Counted from the stretch's first letter, positions 42,104-53,989 are shown. The stretch: DNA of 64,000 nt from Nectonema munidae (GCA_030549495.1 JAUIRK010000889.1:1628046-1692045); one strand, 5' to 3'. Made by a program: numbers and translations. The notes: a model not told the origin generated them from the letters alone.

Positions 42104-42232
42104 GGTAATGATGAAGTTTTATTGCAGTATTTGCACATAGCAAATACACTACTTTATAGTATTTGTGACAATTGTGTTTTAGTTTCCCTAGTTGAAACAC
42201 AAAGGGGGAAATAACTTCATCATTAATTACTC
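42104..42232. repeat. Short foldback element
   Basis: GTAATGATGAAGTTTTATT at about 42106 is inverted as AAATAACTTCATCATTAATTAC at about 42208, with about 80 bp between. It lies just left of the Tigger gene but does not look like its terminus. Confidence 0.45.
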
Positions 42233-42462
42233 AGATGCACCTGTTTTGCTATATATAATCAGATAATCAGTATGTTAGGAAAAGCATTTTAAACAGAAAA
42301 AGTATATCTTTAGTTTTTAATAATAAACATGAAGGACAGGATATGCTTGAATAGATTAAAAAGTGTCTGATTTGAATAAACTCTTTTTTGCATATAATTA
42401 AAATTTTTAATATTTTGTTTTTTTATTCATTTTAGATTACTATTAACTAAGTTTCTAGTATA

Positions 42463-43958
42463 ATGTCTAAAACTAATATAAAAGACTTAAGTCTTGCTGA
42501 AAAAATCAAAATTATTTCTGCATATGAAAAGACGAATACTAGTTATAGAGAGCTAGCGAAAGATTTCAAAATGGGAAGAACACAAATTCAACAATCTATA
42601 AAAAGAAAGGATGAATATAAGACCGCATATAAAAATAACACTCACTCTAGCAGAAAACAAGTTTGTATAAATTTAAAAAGCAAGGATTCGAAAAATATGT
42701 CTTGGCTTAATTTCAAAAATGCAGATCTTTAAACATACCTATCTCCAGTCCCATGTTACAAGAAAGAGCTTAAACTACATCAGATAAGTTGAATTTATTT
42801 GATTTCAAAGCATCCAAAGGATGGTTAGATAAATTCAGAAAAAGGAACAATATGAGTTTTAATAAAAATGAAGTTGATATTAAAGATATAACAGATAGGA
42901 AAGCGAAACTGCCTTATTTATTGAAAGATTTGCTCAAAGTGACATCTTCAATTTCGATGAAACTGTTCTTAATTATAGGGTTTTACCTTTAAAAACATTG
43001 AATGTTAAAGCTCAAGAGTTTAGGGGGAATAAAGTGCTCAAAGACAGACTAACAGTTGGTTTGTGAGTTAATATGATTCGTGAGTTTGAAACTCCTTTTG
43101 TGATTGGCAAAGCTTGGAAACCACCTTGTTGTAAACAAATAAAAACGACAACACTTCTAGTGAAATGGTTTGATAAAAAAGTCTAGATGACGACTTTAAT
43201 TTTTGGTGAGTGGATGAAAGATTTTAATAAAAAAATGCAGACGCAAAAAAGAAATTTCATTCTTTTGTTGGACAATAGTTATAGCATTGTTAACTGTTAA
43301 GTTATCGTTTTTACCACCAAACTCTACTCTTATTTTATAATCCTTAGATAGGGGCATTATTAAAAGCTTTAAAACATTTTATCGAACAAGACTTTTAAAA
43401 AATATTCTTTTGAGTATTGAAAAGAAGGAAGTTGATATCAAACATCTTATGAAGTCTATAAATGTTTTAGAGGCCTGCAAGTGGGTTTTGAAAGATATTG
43501 GATCTACATGTGTTTTGAGGTGTTTTAGAGCTTGTGGATTTAAAGGCGAGATAGGTAATGTTGAAGAAAAAAACGAAATTGATAGTAATAATGACCTTGA
43601 TTTACTATTTAACAAGGGACCAAACAAAAGAGTTTGTAATGGCTAGAGAATTATACCTTCGTTTTGACGAACAAGATAATGTTCATGAATCATATAAATT
43701 GGCCAGAAAAATGCTAGACAAACTTTAAAATAACTGTCATAAAGAATCCTGAAGATATTGTAAATCAAAAACTGATTGACATGGCAAAAGCTCTTCATTA
43801 CGCCAAACAACTTCCAATCTTTTGCGCAAAAAAACGATTATATAAAAGAGTTTGAACAAATTAGCTGTGTTGAAGATAGTTTAAACACAAAAGCTTTTCA
43901 AGTAAAATTGAAAAAACTTAAACAAACTTCAATTACATCATATTTTGAAAAAAGTTAG
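42463..43958 (+). pseudogene. Tigger/pogo transposase, broken
   Basis: Starts MSKTNIKDLSLAEKIKIIS with a CENP-B/Psq-type helix-turn-helix (YRELAKDFKMGRTQIQQSIK), then the second DNA-binding helix region (ASKGWLDKFRKRNNMS). The DDE core follows: FNFDETVLNYRVLP (42948), FILLLDNS (43258), FLPPNSTLI and LDRGIIKSFK (43310-43375). The C-terminal part continues to about 43958. The catalytic Asp motifs are recognisable, but several stops and frame changes interrupt the frame. Terminal repeats were not found. Pogo superfamily of Tc1/mariner. Confidence 0.78.
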
Positions 43959-44089
43959 TATTTAAAATTTAAATGATATACTTTTTGAATAAATTTTTTC
44001 ATTAATACTTTGTTTGTATTTCAACATTCTATAATAAGAACACTCCCCAAATACGGCCACATTTTTAATCCCATTGATGTCCGTTTTTT

Positions 44090-44480
44090 GGAAGTTTTAC
44101 TATATAAGTATTTTGCTAATACTTGGATGATTTCTGGCTTATTGAGTGCTATAAATGTAAGAGATAATCTCTTCAGGAAACTAAAAAAAGATACTAATAA
44201 CGCAGAAGTACGCAAAAAAAAATAAATTTTTTATATTAGTAAAATAAAACTCTTATAAATGCTTGCAAGAACAAGTATTTTACTGAATTTTTTAGTTGTA
44301 ATAAAAGAAGTCATGATAAATGGAAGAAGCTTAACTCTTTACTTTGCAAAAATTATAAAAGAGATATACAAATAAATTTTGATAATAAAATTGATAGTAG
44401 TGATAAAGAAATTGCTGCCTCATTCATCAACCACTTCACTCTTAGTAAAGAGTCAGTCCAATCTAAAGATTACATTATAC
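44090..44480 (+). pseudogene. LINE ORF2 linker fragment
   Basis: The reading TWMISGLLSAINVRDNLFRK then LKKDTNNAEVRKK, continuing in another frame with KNKYFTEFFSCNKRSHDKWK, KLNSLLCK and DKEIAASFINHF, matches the region between endonuclease and reverse transcriptase of Jockey/CR1-like LINEs. It is separate from the 41460 fragment, because both contain the same linker position. Confidence 0.55.
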
Positions 44481-45017
44481 ATTAATGCAGCAAAACTACA
44501 TTTCCTTTTCAAAGCATCAATCTCTATTACATTGTTTTGTAGCTTAAAATACTTTAAACCAACGCAACAAGATAAAATATGAAGAAGCCAAAATGTAGAG
44601 AAGTCAAAGTGTCCAGAAGCCAAACTGTCCCAAGAAATACACCCCTGATTGTTAAGCTCTTACGGGGGTTAATATGTAACTTGTGTTCTGTTGGGCGAGC
44701 GTATGCCTAATAACTTAGTCCAGGGAAACTAAATGCTGCATTATTTGTAAATCTAAGACAACATATGCATGCGTGCGTGATAAAAGCAATGATTTTGGAA
44801 ATTCGCAACGTTATTAGCGAGCAACATGTATTTTAGTGCGAATTGACATTTCCGTTGATTCAAGCCAACGCCCAAAATTCAGTACCAGGACTTTGAAGTA
44901 GTGCCAAAACAAGCAAATAAAAAGAGATTGGAATAACCGACGAAAAAGGTGTTGTAGCGAATTTTCAAATTGTAAAAAACAAGTTTACGCTTAGTTTCTA
45001 AGTAAATAAAAGACCAA
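44481..45017. other. Gap before the plus-strand peptide gene
   Basis: No coding match. A local repeat of AGCCAAAATGTAGAGAAGTC type at 44585-44630 is noted. The promoter of the gene at 45089 lies at the right end. Confidence 0.4.
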
Positions 45018-45026
45018 TATAAAAAG
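45018..45026 (+). promoter_or_regulatory. TATA box of the plus-strand secreted peptide gene
   Basis: TATAAAAAG fits the TATAWAAR consensus and lies 63 bp before the ATG at 45089. A start about 30 bp downstream would give a leader of roughly 40 bp. A CT-rich tract follows (45060-45080). Confidence 0.5.
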
Positions 45027-45088
45027 AACATGCCAATGCTTTAGGATTCGGCCTCATCTTTTCTTTCTTTCTCTTTCTCTCGTGCCAA

Positions 45089-48000
45089 ATGCTTTTACGT
45101 TCTCTCTCTCTCTTTATCCTTGTTCTTGCTCTTTTGAGTAAAGTGTCGTCAGGTATGCGTAAATCGTCGCTATCGGGGTTCAGTAACACATATTTTACTG
45201 AGAGTGATATAAGCACAAAATGCTACTTGCCTATTACCAACAGCTTATTCCTTCAAGCCAAATGTTTTTGCCATTTAGAGGTACCAATCACTAGACCTTG
45301 ATTGAGGGTCCATAATTAAGCCCCGGATCGAATCTAGGGTTCATCAAAATTGCGCAAAAAGCATGCTCAAGGAAAGAAAGTTAATAATAAATTCAATTTG
45401 CCTGGATTTAGAGACTCAGGTGTTTACATCTTTTGTACTTGTTTAAATGTATTGTGTTTAATTTTGCTAAAATAATTTGGTTGGGTATAATGGAAGAGTA
45501 TTCAAAAAATTTGCATTGCTACGTTCCTAAAAAATAGAACGCGCAAATTAATAAGATTTAATAAAGATCGATAACTTTCCGTTGGTAGTTTTTAGAAAAT
45601 TTGCCCATTTTTCAAAAATGTTTGATATAATAATTATTCATTCTATTTTAGATATTTTCTAGCATATGTCATTTCTTTTAGATGAAGGCCTCAAGGCAAA
45701 GAAGCGTGGAAAAGGAGATGAAGGCTTTTTTTATAAAAGTAAGAAGGCAAACTTTAAACTTCAAAATCCTTGTGAATTTGTTTGTTAGCATGATTTTGCA
45801 ACGTTAGCTCGAGTTCCAAAGAGAGAGAGAGAGAGTGGTCAGCCAAAATCAATAGCTTAACCATGTCTTGTCCAGTCTTCATAATAAATTATATACCCAT
45901 GAAATAATGAAAGCTTACAACAAAAGTTTATTTACTGATAAATAATAATCAATATACGGGAATATTGAATTGAAAAAGTACAATATATCAATATGGTGTT
46001 TTATTTATTTATTTTCATTAAAATAAAACCATTTATAATTTCAAAATTTCAATAAATCTACTGTGTTGTTGTTATTGTTTGTTGAATTGACGCAGCTTGT
46101 AAGTTGTCGAAACTTAAAAGCTTGAATTTTGCTTATCATAAGAGTTGGGAGCTTTGCATTAATTTTATATTTTTTAAATTGTGATTAAGAAGGTTCATCC
46201 TCTTTTATATGAATGGATCCTTCTAAGAGAACCTTGAAATTTTTTAAAAATAAATATTAGGGATTCTTACTTTTTCAAAAAAGTTTTGAAATTGTGCTCA
46301 TATATTTGAATATGAGAAATGGTTGTAAGGTAAGAAGGTCTTTTCAATAACACCCCTAACCCCAGTTATTGGTGCTCTTCGTCAAAACTCGTGATAAAAC
46401 GTCTTTTTCTTATAAAACCTAAAAGAAGATTAAAATTAGTTTCAGATACGATAAAAAAAAGGAATTATTAGGAAAAAGAGTATCACAACGCTACAGTTTT
46501 TTGCAGACACAACATATGTTCATTAAGTCCTTTACGGAATTCAGTCATGGTCTATTCGTCCATCTAAGAGAATATCCTTTATCTATCCCAATAATTTTCA
46601 TTCTAATCAAACTCTTAGCTTTAAGTTAACTCATTTTTCAAAGTGATTTTTCTCTACAAAACTTTTGTTTAGCCTTTAAAGAGAATTGAATTGAACACTA
46701 TTTGCAAAGATTAGCTTGATTCTTGGAGTTAACCAGGGGAAAAATATAATGATATTTCAAAGAAAGAATACTTTTTACGTTGTCATCGTTGGAATATTCA
46801 TTTGAATGTCCAGCGTAATAAACACGTTTTTAATTATGTCTCTTTTTATAGTCTTGTATAGGATTTTTAAGCGCGTTATTTTGATTACACTCATTTAGAC
46901 GATAATCCATTGCCTGGTGACAGGCAACGCCCAAACTTCAATCCATTCAGTAAGAGCTTTATTTTATCACGGATAACGAATAAAACATTAATTTAAGTCC
47001 TTATGGTTTGGATCAGTAGATACAGTAGTTTGTAGTAGAAAGCAATTCTTAGAACAATAGAATGATTTTAGTTGGGTAAGCCAAACTGGTCAGTGCAAAA
47101 GTTATATTAACATTTCACAAAACTATAATTTCAAAGAGCAGCATAATAATGTATGAATATATCAGCTAAAACAGTTGCTAAAGAATATAACTCAGTAGGG
47201 AAGAGATAGGGTTTACGGCGAGATACCTTGACATCGCCTCGCCACTTTGCAAAAATTCTCGCTTCCCATTTTTTAAGTGGAGAGTAGGCGATAAAATATT
47301 TTTTATTTGAGTGTTATCGATATTTGTTTAAAATTGTACTTGTATAGAAATATTGATTACTTATAATGTAACTAAAATGTAGAAATCTTTTTGCTTGTAT
47401 CAATTAAAAAAATGCAAATTTAAAAACAGAATTTTCATAAAAAATTTTAAAATTATTTTAATTAATTATAAAAATTGCAAACTAAGAAAACCTTTTGACT
47501 AAAAATTTAAGATGAAGCTTTATTTATTTTAAGAAACTCGTTTGAGAAGAGTTTGACGACATACTGTAAAACCTGTTTGCAAGATTGAAAACAATTTTCC
47601 TTGTCTTGAAAATAGGCGTTGTAGCCTAAACTTAGATACTTAGAATTCTTGTAAATTTTTCATAGGCCAACAATGCACGCTTAAACTTAGAAAGTCGAAC
47701 TTGAAACTTCAATTCCAATGGAAAATATGAAAAAGATTTTTCAATTGAGGAAATTATGCTTTTGTGAATAAAATTGTGCTTTGTTCATTTTATTGAAAAA
47801 TATTCATAATAAAAAATAATTATTAATTTCTTTTTACAAATATTTTTCGTTCTTTATCTTTGTCCTCTTTTTAACTAACAATCTTTCCTCTTCTTTCCAT
47901 CTTGACCTTTTTTAAGTGGATTTAAAGTGCTCGCCTGTCGCCAGAGGAGATGGGAGAAGGCGTGAAATCAAGTTGTCCTCGCATTTGGCTTTACTAAAAA

Positions 48001-48377
48001 TACCTCGCCGTCTAGCATAAACAGAATAATGCTATGGATATAATTCATCAGGGTGTAGGCAAATTTTAATAATGAACAAACAGCGGTATCTTTGATTTGA
48101 TGAAAAAGATATACCTTCTTATAACATGTATTAGCCCATCGGTTCAAAATCACGATTGCAAGGTTTACTTAGATGTTAGAACATTTTCAAAGGCAGATTT
48201 CCCGTTATCATTCCTCTAGTATCTTGATCTTTCAAAATATTTTGAATATTTTTAAATGAATAAATTTACACCTTCTTATCGATATAAATTTGTTGCCCAT
48301 CGAAATGATTTAATTAATTGTAAAAACTTAAAAACAATGTTTTATTTTTAGGCTTCCGTGGCGACATGAATAAATAA
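45089..48377 (+). CDS. Small secreted peptide gene with symmetric mini-exons and RGD tail
   Basis: Four exons are proposed: 45089-45152, 45682-45738, 46899-46949, 48352-48377. Exon 1 encodes a signal peptide (MLLRSLSLFILVLALLSKVS) and ends in phase 1 at CAG/GTATGC. Exons 2 (57 nt, acceptor TTTCTTTTAG) and 3 (51 nt, acceptor CTCATTTAG) are whole-codon cassettes in phase 1. The last exon follows the strong acceptor TTTATTTTTAG. The predicted precursor is 65 residues: signal, a basic segment (EGLKAKKRGKGDEGFFYK), a proline-rich segment (DNPLPGDRQRPNFNPF) and a tail SFRGDMNK with an RGD tripeptide. KKR could be a convertase site. AATAAA overlaps the stop. No homologue is recognised; splicing is inferred from borders and phase only. 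Exon 4 could instead lie at about 47053, where the same frame would close after two codons. Confidence 0.5.
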
Positions 48378-48378
48378 A
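48369..48378 (+). terminator. Poly(A) signal at the end of the plus-strand peptide gene
   Basis: AATAAATAAA overlaps the last codons and the stop TAA (48375-48377), giving two overlapping AATAAA hexamers, and supports this exon as terminal. Confidence 0.45.
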
Positions 48379-49249
48379 TTCGATTTAGACGTAAGGAATT
48401 CTCATTTTTAATTTTTAAAATGTAACGTTAACATTTTCCTTTCATTCCTTAGATTTAAAGAAAGAGTTTTGTGATTCTTACATCTTTCTCGTTTAATAAA
48501 TATTTTGCTGTTGATGATAATAACACTAACCTTTATATGATTTTGAATTCTATCTTCTTAACTATGATCTGTCTGTTTTAACACAGATTAAAAGATTGAA
48601 GTTATATATATATATATCATAGACTCAATAATTAGTCAGTAAACCAAAAAAATTTCTATCTACTTAAACACTTTTTTAATTATAAACATAATTTTTGACT
48701 ATTAGTTATTTATATAAAAATTTTAGGGTCAATAATGGCAAGTTTTTAGGTTTAGTCAATCAAGTCAAATTTTTAGTTTTATGGTGAATCAATTGAGATG
48801 CTATATTGTACTTAAGATTGGGATTTCTGTTAAGATTTGAAATAATTTATATTTACACTTTCTGTAGACTTAAAAAAAGCCTCGATGAAAGTTATTCCAT
48901 CAAAAAGCGCAAGATGACATGATCCAAGTTAAATTATTTATCTTTCTTTGTTTTTAAGCGATTAAATTGCCAAAACATTATAAAATAATGATGTTGCCGA
49001 ACTTTTGAACAAAAAAAGACCGAAATTAGTCCTTTAAAAATTCTATGCCTAAATGTAATCAGATTTTAATCCTCAAAAACACATATGAGAAAAAGTCACA
49101 AATTTAAGTAATAAATGCTTAGCATATTTTGAATGTAGAAAAATTCTTTTTTAATAATTATTTGTTAATTTTTAAAGTCAATATTTTAGGCCAAAATTTT
49201 TATTTTTAAACAAAATCATGATAACATATTTTCAATTAGCCTATTTTTG

Positions 49250-49446
49250 AGGCCCGATCCTAATAAATTTTTATATATGTAAGGTTGATCATCTCAGTGG
49301 CCCTTCGGCCTTTTGATTATCCTCGCATCCTACAACTTTTACCATGTCCAACAACCTAATTTTACATTTTTTTGTTACCAACATCTTTATTTTTCATTTA
49401 TTAGTCCATTCTATTTCATTTATGCGAAATAAATTCTATTCTATTC
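49250..49446 (+). repeat. LINE 3' end with ATTCT tail
   Basis: A C/T-rich untranslated tract ends in GCGAAATAAATTCTATTCTA TTCTAT, the microsatellite-tailed 3' terminus of CR1/Jockey-like retrotransposons. No coding part attached. Confidence 0.55.
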
Positions 49447-49730
49447 TATAGACATAAGGAAAACCCGAATATAAGCTGAAAAGTAAAAAATATGTACAAA
49501 TAAAAATCTATTCAATAAAATATCCACATTCGTTTTTTGCAAAAAAATAATTAATTTTTGTTTTTTTTGTACTTAAAATGATTTATTTAATGATGTTAGC
49601 TAAAGTGGGAGATATTAAATTTTCATTGATATATTTATGCATTGAAAAAAACATAATGACATAACATGTAGTTTACCATCCCAATGATCACACTTGTATA
49701 AAAAGGATTCAAGTATCGTGTATAGATAGA

Positions 49731-49736
49731 TTTATT
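49731..49736 (-). terminator. Candidate poly(A) signal of the minus-strand peptide gene
   Basis: AATAAA on the minus strand, about 190 nt after the stop at 49927. It is the first AATAAA seen downstream, in AT-rich DNA, so support is modest. Confidence 0.35.
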
Positions 49737-49926
49737 TATATTTATAAGAAATTTGATTACATTTTACAAAATTTTTATAAGCAAAAAAATGTATATATAT
49801 ACCAATTCGGAAAAAGGAATTCATACAAAATCGTATAATCAAGCTCGAATAAATTTAAGTGCATATAATCACAAAGACATGAAATTTCAACTCTGATAAA
49901 ATGCTTGAAAATGTCATCTTTTCACT

Positions 49927-52900
49927 CTAATAATAACACAATTGAGGACACGAATCTCTTAAATCAGGATCATGGCAGATGTTCCTTCTTCCATATTTTT
50001 CTTCTGAGCAGAAACCCTGGTCTAATTAAAAAAATGAAAAATTAAATAAGCTTAGAAAGGTATATATATATATATATAGAGAAAGAGAGATAAATATTTT
50101 AGAAGATTTGACCTCCACTCACAAATCATTGGAAATTGATTCATCACATGCAAAGCATTTATTATTAAAGAAAATTCTGTAAGAAATAAGCCGCTAATTA
50201 ACCATTGTTAATTAAATAAAAGAATATTATACGCAAAGACTACCATCTAAAGATGCTAAAGCAATCACATCAAGATTACAAAAATATTTATAGATAAAAC
50301 ACTTATAGGCATCCTTATCAACTCATAATTTTATCCTTCTATAACATCTCAATAAGAACTTCAAAAGCTTTTCATAAAGTAGAGAAAGGTTTTCCTATAT
50401 TTCTCATCCTGGAAGATGTAATCAAATTTATGATGCTGTTAACACTGAAAGAGCACAAAAGAATTTTACCAAATAAACGTTGGATTAATATAATCGGGTT
50501 ACAAGGAAAGACTAAAATGCCTTCCATGATGTACAGATTCAAAAGCAGGGCATGATTCCAGTGTAAAGGATTTTTGTAATAACAAATAGAAGCTAGAAAA
50601 ATGTGAGTATATTATAAAAAGAGTGTTATAGATATTTGGCAAGTTTGGATATAAATGAAAACACTTCCTAGGAAAACTACTTTTGAAACACTTTCTTTTG
50701 ACTTGTAATTGTAATTGTGCTTTTTTTCGGGAATTCTTTCATGTATAAATTGCATTGTTAAAATATTGTTATATTAATTTTTTTAGTTCCTTCTTTATTA
50801 AAAATTAAGAATTAAGATTGGTAAATAAATTTCTTTCTTTCTTTACTATAATTAATACTAGTCATACAATTAGCATTGCACCACTGTTTCAATTTATCCA
50901 TTTGAAAAGAAAAGTATTTGCCACTTCTATTATAAGAGAAGGATTTTATTTATAGTTAAATCATCTGCAAATACAAAAAAAGTTTAGATCGGTTTAAGAA
51001 AATTTTTTTTATAACATAGGCTAAGCCAGGCAATAACAAATTTTAATTGTAACAAGCAAAAAAATTAGCCTGGAATTTAGTCTCCTACTTTTATAAAATC
51101 AATATGAAGTCCAAAAAAGTTATTATATAAATTATCTGACTCTTTATTTATTCAAGTTTATCTCAAAATTATCTTTCTTTATATTCTTGTCAAAAAATTA
51201 TGTGTTTACATTGCGAATTTTATTACCATTTACTTTACTTATGAAAGAATGAACATTTTGTTTCTTGGATATCTCAATAAAATTTGTTCTCATATTTTTC
51301 CTCATATAATATTTTTGTAAAGTGGCTAAGATATGTAGGACATCAATTTTTGGCATTGCTATTGGAGGAAACTTCTACAAGGTTAAAATCATTACTTAAC
51401 CACGAGTTTTAATTATAACAAAAGTGGTCAATGCCAGTTATAGAGAACTTTACTTGAATAAAAAATATTTAAATAAGTTTTTTTTCAAACTAGGTTCAAA
51501 ATTTGAAAGATGTGAAAATTAAGTTTGGAAAATATATTAGAATATAATTTTCTAAGCTGCTTTGATGTTAAGCAAAATATAATTAGGATTTAGGACTGAA
51601 GATAAGCAGCGTTACCTGTACATGCGCTGATGCATGAGGATCGTAAATCTGGATCTGAACAAAGTTGCTTTTTTGAAAGATTGTAACAAAAACCGGCATC
51701 TTAAAAGGAAGAAGAATGCATTCAAATGTATGAATGAGGCACTTGCATCTTAGAATGATGAAATTTGACATTGCGAATGTGCACTTTTGATTAAAAAAAA
51801 TTCAATTTAAGAAGCGGGAAAAATAATGAAAGAGGTTTTTAAAGTTTGGCGACATCACGGCACACATATCTTTGAGTGTGACTTTGAGTTTGAAGAGGTT
51901 AGTGTGCAGAGTATAGAAGTTTTAGATTTCCTAAATCCCACTCCAAGATGAAAAATGTTTTAAAAATTGGAAAAATGAATTCGACAATTTTGATTAAACC
52001 AATTAAAAAACATATTAATAGAAATTTAATTAAAAAATCATTTTTATCTTAGAACTAGAAAAGCCAGTGTGTAGTAAAGCAAGTCTAACTCTTTCACAAT
52101 TTTTTTTTAAACATTAAGAAATTGTGAATTATTATATTTCAACTTTATACCTACATACTTTTATAAAATACCTGAGATGCTTAAATTTTTTTGTGTTGAA
52201 AAAAATTGAAAATGCAATGAAGATGGACAAAAGTAAGGGTGATTAACATGCTGGGTATGATGACAACAAAACATCAAAAAATGAAGAAGATGTGAATAAG
52301 TGACAGAAGCTGAGGGACAGGAAGAAGGCATTGGAAGAGACCCATTCACGGAAAAACGATGCGCGTTTTTGAGTGTATTATTCTGTTAAAAATGTAAAAT
52401 ATGCAAATATCCAAATTTGAATTGATTTGTTAAACATATAAAGTTTTCAGTGATGATAAAGTGTGTTCCTTTGTAATTTTATTATGTGAATACTAAATCA
52501 CATTTTCTGAATATTTTCCTGGAAAAATTTTCACGACAATACAAGTATAGAGATATTTAAAAGAAAGAATACAACGCTTGTGATTGGTCAATTTGTAATG
52601 GTACTAATATATATGCCTAAAAAGATACGCATATTCTTATTGAAGGAAGTTTAATACGCGTATGCTAAAATTGATGTATTTGTTTTGTCTCGGAAGTTAA
52701 CGCCATGATAAATAAGCGAATATAAAGGAGGAAAGAGAAAATTAAATCGCATACCTTGTTGACTTTCACCTAAAAGGACACATCAAAAGTTTGTGAAAAT
52801 GAATGAATTGATAGTAAGGAAAAAGAAGATAAACCCCTTGTGAACGTGTTTTTGTGTTTTACTTTTACGTTCAAACATAAAGATGCGGATGAGTGTTTCA

Positions 52901-53549
52901 AGCAAGAAGGCAAACATCTTGAAAATGAGACATTTTTGGACAAATCTGTAAAAGTCCTGAGAGATATTTTAATAAATTCTGTATCCAACTAAAACTTTGT
53001 TGTTAAATGTAAATGAATATTGATTTGGACGATTGACATGAAGTGTTTTATTGGCACGACAATCTGCCACAATCTCAAAATATTGACCTTCAAATACACA
53101 TACATTGTTTATGATCATGTGAAGATTTTATTTTGAGAAAAAAAAATCAGATAATCTTTTAGGAACGATTTCCAAGTTATATGCAAGAAAGTTTAATTTA
53201 ACCATTTTGCTGCCAATAAAACTGACAGCACTGCTGGTAAATAATCAAAGCACTTTCACTCGTAAAGTAGGGTAATCACAGTTTTTGTGATTTTGTTTTT
53301 AAGAGTCGGAAGTCTTGGGGATCGAACCCCCGACCTTCAACTGTTAAGCTGAGAGGTACGCCATAACAACAATTGAGACTCCGCTATTTCTTGAATATAT
53401 AATAAAGCTAAATTAAAAATCTTCATAAATTCAAAATTTTCTTTCGTTTTTTTGGAAGAAATTTGGAATTGATTAACATTGGAAAAATAAAACTTACTCA
53501 ACAACAGAAAGACAGTCACTAGAAGATACGGGAAAATAGGAGAGAACAT
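49927..53549 (-). CDS. Small secreted four-cysteine-repeat peptide gene with a micro-exon
   Basis: Exons: 53549-53498, 52769-52755, 51699-51616, 50021-49927. All borders are AG/GT and all introns phase 1, giving an 81-residue precursor. Exon 1 is a signal peptide (MFSPIFPYLLVTVFLLL) ending at GTTGA/GTAAGT. Exon 2 is only 15 nt (SESQQ). Exons 3 and 4 each encode one copy of the same module: C27-x8-C36-x8-C45-x3-C49 and C55-x10-C66-x8-C75-x3-C79. Each module starts (A/Q)GFC and contains C-x-DPDLR-x-SC. Reading both exons in this frame places all eight cysteines in register, which is strong evidence for the model. The C-terminal C...SCPxxC pattern recalls ShK/SXC domains, but two of their six cysteines are absent. 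Intron 1 carries a SINE. Function unknown. Confidence 0.65.
50750..50845 (+). repeat. LINE/SINE-type 3' tail
   Basis: GGTAAATAAATTTCTTTCTT TCTTTA closes a T-rich tract, like the microsatellite-tailed retrotransposon ends at 49446 and 54322. It lies in intron 3 of the minus-strand peptide gene. Confidence 0.4.
53240..53384 (-). repeat. tRNA-derived SINE family A, copy 2
   Basis: On the minus strand the head TCTCAATTGTTGTTATGGCG, CTCAGCTTAACAGTTGAAGG, B box GGTTCGATCCC, and body CACAAAAACTGTGATTACCC ... AAAGTGCTTTGAT match 31008-30842. It lies in intron 1 of the minus-strand peptide gene. The CCAA tail is lost. Confidence 0.7.
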
Positions 53550-53635
53550 TTTTTTGAAAATTTTTAATTCAAAAATCTTGTGGACTGTATGAAAAAGTTG
53601 TGTGTGTGTGTTTCTCTAAGGAGTCAGGTTTACTG

Positions 53636-53643
53636 CTTATATA
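53636..53643 (-). promoter_or_regulatory. TATA box of the minus-strand secreted peptide gene
   Basis: TATATAAG on the minus strand, 87 bp before the ATG at 53549, in a locally GC-richer context (GAG before, CAG after). Confidence 0.5.
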
Positions 53644-53989
53644 CTCTCACCTCCATGTTCAATTATCTCAGTGAATTAACAAGGACGTTTTATGAAATGC
53701 TTAATTACTTATTTTTGAAAGGTTTTAAAACTACTACAGTGCAACCATTAATTAAAAAATTTTTAAAATAAAGCAATTATATAAGCTTTGATGAAGACAA
53801 CTAATCTTTTCCCCCTAACATGTAAGAGAGTTGACAAATTACATTCCTTTTTAGATAACAAGTATACAATCCAGTAGCAGGAATGGCCAACCCATGCCAA
53901 AATTCAAGAATGGAGGAAATCATCAATTCGAAATAACTTTGCGTATTTACTTCCAAACTTCAATAAATTTTACAATGAAATGAAATTCA

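Noticed and set aside
43379-43627. Minus-strand frame within the Tigger region
   Set aside because: Antisense of the recognisable Tigger transposase C-terminus.
41460-44480. One LINE interrupted by the Tigger element
   Set aside because: The fragments on both sides contain the same linker region, so they are two separate LINE remnants and not halves of one.
45245-45268. Possible 23-nt exon (CCAAATGTTTTTGCCATTTA) after exon 1 of the plus-strand peptide gene
   Set aside because: Its length would change the phase and put the following well-bounded exons out of frame.
47922-48015. Possible exon encoding DLKCSPVARGDGRRREIK in the plus-strand peptide gene
   Set aside because: The acceptor TTTTTTAAG is acceptable, but the frame ends without a poly(A) signal and would replace the better-supported terminal exon at 48352. 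Kept only as an alternative.
51583-51771. Alternative continuous frame through exon 3 of the minus-strand peptide gene (MPVFVTIFQKSNF...)
   Set aside because: It is open only by chance. The phase-1 reading restores eight aligned cysteines shared with exon 4 and agrees with the signal exon.
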